Source of the DNA: Paludibacteraceae bacterium
GTDB taxonomy: Bacteria; Bacteroidota; Bacteroidia; Bacteroidales; Paludibacteraceae
Direction of reading: 5' to 3'
DNA length: 64,000 bases
Assembly: GCA_017630395.1 (NCBI GenBank)
Contig: JAGBVI010000064.1
Coordinates: forward strand, 92,023 to 156,022
The translations under genes were made by a program, and so were the position numbers. This document shows, one piece after another, positions 42,517 to 48,034 of the stretch (position 1 is its first letter; every line of letters starts with the position of its first letter). The notes below the pieces were generated by a model. It saw nothing but the letters and a program-made list of their open reading frames with translations. It searched no databases and was not told where the DNA came from.

Positions 42517-42575
42517 CCTCACTCTGCATTTATGCGGACTTGTGACCGCTTGACTTTTGTCAAGTTGCATTAAGG
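42517..42575 (-). ncRNA. Twister ribozyme (candidate)
   Basis: Minus strand: TTAATGCA, optional hairpin CTTGAC-AAAA-GTCAAG, then CGGTCACAAGTCCG, AAATGCA and GAGTGAGG. This follows the twister core order; one core C is U here. A 7-bp hairpin (42577-42593) directly precedes it in the transcript. Confidence 0.68.
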
Positions 42576-42601
42576 TGGACGGAAAATCCGTCCGTTTTGG
42601 T

Positions 42602-42772
42602 TTAATATCCTCTGGTATTCCATCTGTTGATTCTATAACGGATATACTTTTCAGATGTAATTTTCCGTATCTCTTGACGGGTTCTCAGCTTGTCAACAAC
42701 AAATCCGATAGTGCCGATAATTCCGCAAATACTTAACAAACAAATCAACCAATAAAGAACAAATTCATACAT
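42602..42772 (-). CDS. Small membrane protein
   Basis: 56 aa; begins MYEFVLYWLICLLSIC. Hydrophobic residues 3-26 then a basic C-terminus. AAAAGGAAAAAATATC precedes the ATG. Confidence 0.58.
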   Translation of the reverse strand: MYEFVLYWLICLLSICGIIGTIGFVVDKLRTRQEIRKITSEKYIRYRINRWNTRGY

Positions 42773-42808
42773 GATATTTTTTCCTTTTCTTTTTATAAAG
42801 ATTTTACC

Positions 42809-42885
42809 AATCTGCCCGATACTTTGAATTTTCGGGGTGTTGGTTTACGGATAGATTTTTTCTATCCGTCATCACCTATCAGATT
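42809..42885 (-). ncRNA. Three-stem structured RNA, class A copy 5
   Basis: Minus strand: outer AATCTG/CAGATT, CTGATAGGTGATGA, hairpin CGGATAG/CTATCCG, TAAACCAAC, stem CCCGA/TCGGG enclosing AAATTCAAAGTA. Abuts the stop of 42886-43062. Confidence 0.7.
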
Positions 42886-43062
42886 TTAATATTCGCTGTC
42901 GTACTCGTCATCTTGCCATGCAAAATTGATTCTTTCTTTAAGTTCTGCGATACTTTCGTCAAGTGAAATTATCTCATTTTCATCGATTGCATTAGCTCTC
43001 AACTCTTTCAGCTCTTCAAGCTCTTTTTCAAGCTTGTAGGGATTTTCATACTGTCTATACAT
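42886..43062 (-). CDS. Small coiled-coil acidic protein
   Basis: 58 aa; begins MYRQYENPYKLEKELEEL. Helical; AAAAGGAAAATTTACT precedes the ATG. Confidence 0.57.
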   Translation of the reverse strand: MYRQYENPYKLEKELEELKELRANAIDENEIISLDESIAELKERINFAWQDDEYDSEY

Positions 43063-43090
43063 AGTAAATTTTCCTTTTCTTTTTGTAAAA

Positions 43091-43139
43091 ATTAGCGTTT
43101 ACCTATCGGGTTTGTGACCGTCTGGCTGACCGCATTAAC
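43091..43139 (-). ncRNA. Twister-like ribozyme (weaker candidate)
   Basis: Minus strand: TTAATGCG, GTCAGCC, AGACGGTCACAAACCCG, AAACGC. The GCC...ACGGTCACAA core matches twister but one core G is A and the usual 3' purine-rich box is not clear. Preceded by a 7-bp hairpin (43139-43154). Confidence 0.5.
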
Positions 43140-43171
43140 GGGGAATTTTCCCCGCCACTCTGCGAAAGTGT

Positions 43172-43540
43172 TTAAATCTCATAACAAGTTAAATTCCAAG
43201 CATTGCCAAGCTGATAATATAAACCGTATTTTGTGAAAATAGCTCTAAATTCTGCCTCATATTTCGTCCAATTGGGGACATATGCATTAAGTACATCATA
43301 TAAACTACCTTCAAAGCTCATGCTCAAAATATGGTTTTCTGCTACATATTCAAAGTATTTTTTCGGGTTGTCTTCAAATTCAAAATACTTGCTTTCGTTA
43401 TAGCAAAATTCGGAATTGTCTTTACTGTTTGTACTCCAACATTTACCATTGAAATAAATATGAACATCTACCCACATTTCATGCTTGACTAAATATTCAT
43501 GGATATCTTTTGCAAGTAATTCTATTTGCTTTTTGTTCAT
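43172..43540 (-). CDS. Hypothetical protein
   Basis: 122 aa; begins MNKKQIELLAKDIHEYL. Tyr/Trp-rich; no recognised domain. Located between two twister elements. Confidence 0.65.
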   Translation of the reverse strand: MNKKQIELLAKDIHEYLVKHEMWVDVHIYFNGKCWSTNSKDNSEFCYNESKYFEFEDNPKKYFEYVAENHILSMSFEGSLYDVLNAYVPNWTKYEAEFRAIFTKYGLYYQLGNAWNLTCYEI

Positions 43541-43566
43541 GGTTCTTCATTTCCTTTTCTTTTTAT

Positions 43567-43622
43567 ATGACCACTCACAATTTTTAAACGGGCTTGTGAC
43601 CGTCTTTGGCTTGTTTAGTCAT
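43567..43622 (-). ncRNA. Twister ribozyme
   Basis: Minus strand: P1 ATGAC/GTCAT, TAAACAAGCC, GACGGTCACAAGCCCG, AAAATTGTGAGTG, with P2 ACAA/TTGT. All core boxes of type P1 twister are present, and scission is expected at the U-A step after P1. A 6-bp hairpin (43623-43646) directly precedes it in the transcript. Confidence 0.85.
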
Positions 43623-43907
43623 GGCGGTTTATTATACGATACCGCCAAACGCTTTACCCGCTCTATTTTCATTATGTCGGGTTTCATTGTTGCGGGTTTA
43701 ACTGATAGCCCGCTTCATACTGACCTTGACTTATACTCTATCAGCCCGAGTGCATACACTATTACAACTCCTATCTGGTATGCGGATAGCTCTTTTCGTT
43801 CGGGTTTATACACCTTTTGCCCGTTGGTGGATTGATTCGGTTTATCGTGCTTGACTCAATCTGGAATAAACACGGGGAATTGCTTTCCTTTTCTTTTAGG
43901 ATTTGAT
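43623..43907. other. Non-coding gap, GC-richer
   Basis: About 285 bp with no convincing minus-strand gene. It contains the hairpin GGCGGT/ACCGCC at its left end and an inverted repeat CTGATAG/CTATCAG near its middle. A plus-strand reading frame is open here but has no RBS and opposes the operon. It may be a decayed gene or a longer structured RNA. Confidence 0.5.
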
Positions 43908-43967
43908 AATCCCAAACGGCATTTATTGCCGTTTTCGTCGCAATTTTCAGCGACTCATCAGGGGATT
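43908..43967 (-). ncRNA. Hammerhead ribozyme (type I)
   Basis: Minus strand: stem I AATCCC/GGGATT; core CTGATGA (43955-43961); stem II GTCGC/GCGAC; core GAA then stem III AACGGCA/TGCCGTT closed by the A-U pair; cleavage residue U at 43914. Every invariant hammerhead core position is met. Lies just downstream of the stop of 43969-44157. Confidence 0.88.
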
Positions 43968-43968
43968 T

Positions 43969-44157
43969 TTAGTCTTTAAATTTAGCTCCCGCAATAATAA
44001 GAGAGGCTATGATAACTTCTGTTTCAGCTATACCGAATCTCATACGCTCACGGAGCATTGCATACATTTGGTCTCTTGTCATACTTTCATCAAAATATGC
44101 AGTATTATTTTTTTCACGCTCTACAATCTTTTTTGCAAGTGTTTTTGTCATCTTCAT
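43969..44157 (-). CDS. Small helical hypothetical protein
   Basis: 62 aa; begins MKMTKTLAKKIVERE. Helical; sits between class A copy 6 upstream and a hammerhead downstream. Confidence 0.6.
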   Translation of the reverse strand: MKMTKTLAKKIVEREKNNTAYFDESMTRDQMYAMLRERMRFGIAETEVIIASLIIAGAKFKD

Positions 44158-44187
44158 TTTTTTTGTTTCCTTTTCTTTTTTTTGTTT

Positions 44188-44259
44188 ACCGTCCGTTACT
44201 TTAGATATACGGATGTCGGTTTAACACGGGATTTTCTCCCGTGCCTATCGCCCGTCGGT
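44188..44259 (-). ncRNA. Three-stem structured RNA, class A copy 6
   Basis: Minus strand: outer ACCG/CGGT, GACGGGCGATAGG, hairpin CACGGGA/TCCCGTG, TTAAACCGAC, stem TCCGT/ACGGA enclosing ATATCTAAAGTA. The most divergent copy, but all stems remain paired. Confidence 0.66.
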
Positions 44260-44265
44260 ATAATG

Positions 44266-44538
44266 TTAATTGTTTGTGATAAGATAGCTATTATTTGCCG
44301 TTTCAATTCTTGTTCCCTCTTCTGTTTCCCAAGCTACAGAAAAGTTGAAAGTATTATGTGAACAGATATGAAAGTTATAGCCGTTTTCTTTTGCACACTG
44401 GGCAAGGCAATAATTATACGCTTTTTCTTTAGCATATGAAAAATTGCCGTATACATCCCGCAAAGAATAACCTTCGTTATAACTTGCATTGTTTAACATT
44501 GTCTGTCCTCTTTTTGTTGTTGCTTTAATTGTTGTCAT
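44266..44538 (-). CDS. Hypothetical protein
   Basis: 90 aa from ATG 44538 (RBS GAGGAAAAAATC). Tyr/Asn-rich; no recognised domain. Begins right after the hammerhead at 44578-44632. Confidence 0.62.
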   Translation of the reverse strand: MTTIKATTKRGQTMLNNASYNEGYSLRDVYGNFSYAKEKAYNYCLAQCAKENGYNFHICSHNTFNFSVAWETEEGTRIETANNSYLITNN

Positions 44539-44577
44539 GATTTTTTCCTCTTTTCTTTTTATTTTTTTATGGGTGTT

Positions 44578-44632
44578 ATCCCGATACCCTTTCGGGTATT
44601 TCGTCGTAATTTTCAACGACTCATCAGGGGAT
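44578..44632 (-). ncRNA. Hammerhead ribozyme (type I)
   Basis: Minus strand: stem I ATCCC/GGGAT; CTGATGA (44621-44627); stem II GTCGT/ACGAC; GAA; stem III ATACCC-GAAA-GGGTAT; cleavage after the C at 44583. Stem II and III arms differ from the copy at 43908 in compensatory fashion. Abuts the stop of 44633-44785. Confidence 0.9.
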
Positions 44633-44785
44633 TTACTTTTTTATGCTTTTGTTAATGTTGTCGAGTCTATCTTGAAGTGTTGCGGGTTTGGGTTCGTTGG
44701 CTTTCTTTTTGTTGTATTCGTCAACGCTTTTGTTATGCTCCGTCATGAGTCTATCCCATTTTGCTTCAAAATCAAACATTGTCAT
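44633..44785 (-). CDS. Small helical protein
   Basis: 50 aa from ATG 44785 (RBS AGAGGTATAAAAAA). Charged, Lys/Asn-rich; first gene of the leftward arm downstream of the tandem promoters. Confidence 0.55.
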   Translation of the reverse strand: MTMFDFEAKWDRLMTEHNKSVDEYNKKKANEPKPATLQDRLDNINKSIKK

Positions 44786-44818
44786 TTTTTTATACCTCTT
44801 TTTTCTTTTTATTTTTTT

Positions 44819-44873
44819 GTGTCTATCACTTTTTTTCAAACGGGCTTTAGACCGTCTACGGCAAGTTTAACAC
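44819..44873 (-). ncRNA. Twister ribozyme
   Basis: Minus strand: P1 GTGT/ACAC, TTAAACTTGCC, GACGGTCTAAAGCCCG, GAAAAAAAGTGATAG. P2 CTT/AAG-type pairing. A 9-bp hairpin CCGTATAAC/GTTATACGG (44874-44898) directly precedes it in the transcript. Confidence 0.8.
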
Positions 44874-45003
44874 CCGTATAACCTTAACAGTTATACGGAT
44901 AATAAAAAGATAAAGGAAAAGGAAATTTAACGCCACCCGATACATTTTTACTTGTTTGCAAGTGTTCGCTTTATGCGTAACTTTTAAAACTTGCTTTCGT
45001 TCT

Positions 45004-45069
45004 CACGCTTTCGGGTTCGGCTATTTGGTTTTCAATGAGCTTTCGTTACTCAGTACACGCTTTCGGGTT
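45004..45069 (-). repeat. Direct repeat in early leader
   Basis: 14-nt perfect direct repeat (plus strand CACGCTTTCGGGTT) at 45004-45017 and 45056-45069, flanking the boxA-like element, in the leader of the leftward transcript. Confidence 0.55.
45028..45042 (-). promoter_or_regulatory. boxA-like element in leader 1
   Basis: Minus strand AGCTCATTGAAAACC. Resembles the NusB/NusE-binding boxA of Gram-positive rRNA leaders (GTTCTTTGAAAACT type). Present in an almost identical context below each of the two tandem promoters. Confidence 0.45.
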
Positions 45070-45104
45070 TATGTTACCTTTCGCCGTGTTCTTTTGACAT
45101 TCTC

Positions 45105-45133
45105 ATTATAGCATACCTTGCAAGGTTTGTCAA
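45105..45133 (-). promoter_or_regulatory. Perfect early promoter PL1 with spacer palindrome
   Basis: Minus strand TTGACA (45128-45133), 17 bp, TATAAT (45105-45110). The spacer contains a perfect 12-bp palindrome ACCTTGCAAGGT (45115-45126), a likely repressor site between -35 and -10. Confidence 0.87.
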
Positions 45134-45210
45134 TATGGCATTTTGCACAAACTTTTTTGTTGTTTTTTGTGCATTTTGCCGAATTGGTTTTTTGCTTGTT
45201 TGATATGCTA

Positions 45211-45225
45211 TTTTCAATGAGCTTT
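45211..45225 (-). promoter_or_regulatory. boxA-like element in leader 2
   Basis: Minus strand AAAAGCTCATTGAAAA, second copy of the leader element, below promoter PL2. Both leaders also share GACAAAAGAACAC or TCAAAAGAACAC shortly after the start site. Confidence 0.45.
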
Positions 45226-45287
45226 TAAACGCTGGAGCACTTGACCGCTTGCCGTGTGGCTTGTGGTGTGTTCTTTTGTCTGTATAC

Positions 45288-45316
45288 ATTGTATCATACT
45301 TTACAAACTATGTCAA
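45288..45316 (-). promoter_or_regulatory. Perfect early promoter PL2
   Basis: Minus strand TTGACA (45311-45316), 17 bp, TACAAT (45288-45293). Upstream partner of PL1; shares spacer sequence TGTAAAGTATGA with the promoter at 41955. Confidence 0.85.
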
Positions 45317-45391
45317 TATGGAATATTAAACAAAATTTTTTGATTTTTTGGGCTGTTTTTTGTGTAATTTGACGAAATGGTCAAATGATGA

Positions 45392-45419
45392 TTTTAGAGG
45401 TTCACGTGAACCTCTAAAA
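45392..45419. repeat. 28-bp perfect palindrome
   Basis: Each 14-nt half is TTTTAGAGGTTCAC, meeting without a spacer at CACGTG. Suits a symmetric protein site; as RNA it would be a long stem without loop room, so an operator or origin element is more likely than a terminator. Confidence 0.7.
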
Positions 45420-45486
45420 CGGTCAAGCGAACCGAAAAATTGTTATTTTAAAAAATAGCCCTGCAGTACATACGAAATTTTGTTCG

Positions 45487-45555
45487 GAACATTTGTTCGG
45501 TTAAAATTGAATGTGACATTTTGAGCAAAAGTCAAATTGAAAAGAACAGATGTTC
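45487..45555. promoter_or_regulatory. Two LexA/DinR-like boxes
   Basis: GAAC-N4-GTTC occurs at 45487-45498 (GAACATTTGTTC) and 45544-45555 (GAACAGATGTTC), each followed by GG. The Bacillus-type SOS box is CGAAC-N4-GTTCG; each site has a one-base deviation in the flanks. A third TGTTCGG precedes the first. Confidence 0.5.
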
Positions 45556-45642
45556 GGACGGGGGTAGTTTACATTTTTTAACATTTTTTTGGCAGACGGG
45601 GGACGGTAATGTGGTCTATCTATTCCTCAACAACAAAAATAA

Positions 45643-45767
45643 TCTCCCATCGTCTCCCATCGTCTCCCATAATTTCTCTTCATAATCTCCCATAATCACT
45701 TACAAATACCTGCACAAACAACCAAAATATAAAGTCCTATATCCATCCTATATCCATCCTATATTCG
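45643..45767. repeat. Iteron-like tandem repeats (origin candidate)
   Basis: TCTCCCAT at 45643, 45653, 45663 (10-bp period) and 45686; then three 11-bp units TCCTATATCCA-type at 45735, 45746 and 45757. Period near one helical turn, AT-rich flanks and the nearby winged-helix gene suggest initiator binding sites. Confidence 0.5.
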
Positions 45768-46433
45768 TCATATATTTACCCCATATTTGCCATACTCTAT
45801 TTCATACTCATCCCATACTCCACTCTATTTTATCTCCAGTCATTTTCTTTATCCATCCTATTAAACCTATGTTTTAACTTCATATTTTTCTATAATCTTT
45901 TCTTAATCTTCTCTTAATTTTATTTTTTTATACCAATTAATTATTAAATTATTATCAAAATATCCTTAGCTATTTTTAATTTTTTTATCTTAAAATTCAC
46001 TAAAATAATCCAAAAACAATCCAAAAACATAATAAAAATTTACGGTGATTTTACGGAATAAATAAAAGTACGATACAAAACAAAATCATAAAAATGCTAT
46101 CATAACAACCTTAAAACAAAGCCGTCTGGAAAGAACCATCAATCCTTAAATGAACTACTCAATGGTCAGAACCAAAATTCTTAAACGAAAAATATTCATC
46201 AAAATATTATTATTTGATACTAAGACCAATTGAAATATAACCTTAAATTAAAGCAATATAAATTTTCGAATACAAAATAAAGTAACATATCTTCCGTGAA
46301 AATATGCCGTAACCCAAATAAATGACATTAAATAATGCCTTATAATAAGGTTTTATTAATATACAATATGTACAATCTCCGTAAGCCTAAAATATTATAA
46401 AAAAAATATTATAAAAAATTTTCTAAAAACCTA

Positions 46434-46462
46434 TTGACAAGTAAGTATTTTTAGTGTATAAT
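46434..46462 (+). promoter_or_regulatory. Perfect rightward sigma-A promoter
   Basis: TTGACA (46434-46439), 17 bp, TATAAT (46457-46462). Gives a 350-nt leader before the gene at 46819. Confidence 0.87.
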
Positions 46463-46602
46463 AACTACAGTATATACAAAATATACTTATCTGCATAAAA
46501 TATATTTCTTTATAACTATTAATGTTATATAATATAATCATATGGACTATTAATTATATCCGTATTAATTTTTAATATATTTTATATTAAAAGTAGCAGC
46601 AC

Positions 46603-46746
46603 ATGAGCGAAGCTCATTAGTATACTTATATATATCTAGGTATACTTATAGGATAGAAGTCGAAAAAAGTACCTCCAGAGGTACCAAAATGTCTTATAAT
46701 GTGCAAATTGAGTCAAAATGGTACCTCCAGAGGTACCAAAATGTCT
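46603..46746 (+). repeat. Leader hairpin and duplicated palindromic element
   Basis: A hairpin ATGAGC-GAA-GCTCAT (46603-46617) is followed by a 26-bp perfect direct repeat at 46669-46694 and 46721-46746. Each copy holds the palindrome GTACCTC-CA-GAGGTAC and ends AAAATGTCT. Likely operator or RNA control sites for the gene below, possibly autoregulated. Confidence 0.65.
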
Positions 46747-46818
46747 CGAATGATATTTAATGATATTTTATGTGGTTTATAAATATTGTAAATTTGATAA
46801 GTTAGGAGGTGAAAAAAT

Positions 46819-47691
46819 ATGAATGAAAATAACAATGACAGAAGAGATTATAAATATGAATATACCAAAACTCTATTATCAGAATCAGAATCAAAATATA
46901 TATACATCCCCTTATCTGTCATTGTGAACAATAAGATGGATGCTAAAAGAATTGGCTTATTTACTTATTTAAGAATACATTGTGGATTAAATAATCTGAT
47001 TGGATTTACTATTCCAGATATGGTTTCTTGGTGTGGCATGAAACCAAACAGTAGAGAAGGAAAGATTAATGATAAGTTCTTGAGTATTATAGACGAATTG
47101 AACAACGAGGGGTATTTAACATATCTAACAAAAAAAGATAAAAATGCCTACATGAAGTGTCAATTTAATTTGGAATATTATTACACTCAATGCTCAAAGG
47201 GATATGCTATTGTATATTTGGATGAGATGCAAAAAATAATGGATTATAAAAATTTGCAAGGAAATTCTATTTCTAACATAACTCTTCTTCTTGTGTTTTC
47301 GTATTTTAGAAATAAGATACGTAGAAGACCAAATGAATTAAACCCAGAAGAAAGAACTTTGGACGGTATTAAACAAAGAAGAGAAAGACTTCCAGATGCA
47401 TTTGATAGTAATATAATATCTATTGCTGATGAATTAGGTATACATAAACAAACAGCATCCAAAGCCATTGACATTCTTGAACAAGAATTAAAATTAATTG
47501 TAACTGATAGAGCATATAGAATAAAAACAGAAGATGATGAATTTAGAACATTACCTACTATTTTTGCAAATGCTTATAAAAGAGAAGATAAATATCTTTT
47601 AAATACTGATGAAGATTACAGCAGAATAGAAATTGAATTAAAAGCTGAAAACATAAAAGATTATAGGATAGACAAAAGAAAAAGAAGATAA
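46819..47691 (+). CDS. Winged-helix replication initiator or regulator
   Basis: 290 aa, RBS AGGAGGTGAAAAAAT. The N-terminal half has IPLSVIVNNKMDAKRIGLFTY (about 31-51) as seen in plasmid/phage RepA-like and replisome-organiser winged helices. A second HTH is at about 195-220 (IISIADELGIHKQTASKAI), followed by a basic tail. Next to iteron-like repeats, so an origin-binding initiator is the favoured role; a transcription factor controlling the rightward arm is the alternative. Confidence 0.68.
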   Translation: MNENNNDRRDYKYEYTKTLLSESESKYIYIPLSVIVNNKMDAKRIGLFTYLRIHCGLNNLIGFTIPDMVSWCGMKPNSREGKINDKFLSIIDELNNEGYLTYLTKKDKNAYMKCQFNLEYYYTQCSKGYAIVYLDEMQKIMDYKNLQGNSISNITLLLVFSYFRNKIRRRPNELNPEERTLDGIKQRRERLPDAFDSNIISIADELGIHKQTASKAIDILEQELKLIVTDRAYRIKTEDDEFRTLPTIFANAYKREDKYLLNTDEDYSRIEIELKAENIKDYRIDKRKRR

Positions 47692-47715
47692 TTAAAAGAA
47701 AGGAGAACCCGTATT

Positions 47716-47955
47716 ATGAATAATACTTATAAATTGGAATGCCTTTTAAATCAATATGGATTCCATCTGGAAAATGAATTTTATGAAGCAGACGATAATA
47801 CATATCATGAAGATAGTAATGATTTTTATTCATCATTAGAAGATAACCGAGTATGGACTTCAAATGTTGAAGATATAAATGGCGGAGATAATTTCGCAGA
47901 TTTCTGTGAGAATTACTTTAAACTGCTTGAAGAAGAAGATTATTTTGAAGACTAA
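47716..47955 (+). CDS. Small acidic protein
   Basis: 79 aa, RBS AAAGGAGAACCCGTATT. Extremely Asp/Glu-rich; no recognised domain. Acidity resembles DNA-mimic proteins, but that is speculation. Confidence 0.62.
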   Translation: MNNTYKLECLLNQYGFHLENEFYEADDNTYHEDSNDFYSSLEDNRVWTSNVEDINGGDNFADFCENYFKLLEEEDYFED

Positions 47956-48034
47956 TTTAAACTATTAATGTTATAAGAAAATAGTTAAACTTGAATAAAA
48001 GTATATTTTTGTTAAAATATCGGAGGTAATATGA

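Larger units (their letters stand above)
45317..46433. other. Divergent intergenic control and origin-like region
   Basis: No protein gene seen on either strand. AT-rich with isolated GC-rich blocks (such as two GACGGGGG repeats near 45560 and 45597), a 28-bp palindrome, LexA-like boxes and two sets of tandem repeats. About 45.9-46.4 kb is extremely AT-rich, as expected for an unwinding element. Confidence 0.6.

Noticed and set aside
43485-43835. 116-codon plus-strand reading frame
   Set aside because: Opposes the operon, overlaps a coding gene, a twister and a hairpin, and lacks an RBS.
40477-44259. Class A elements as hammerhead variants
   Set aside because: They have CTGATAGG but no CTGATGA-stem-GAA arrangement and no NUH site next to the closing stem; kept as a separate class.
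45074-45289. 71-codon minus-strand reading frame
   Set aside because: It runs straight through promoter PL1 and the leader, and its ATG overlaps the -10 box of PL2; no RBS. Treated as non-coding.
45643-45767. CRISPR array
   Set aside because: Repeat units are 8-11 bp, adjacent or nearly so, with no spacers of 25-45 bp.
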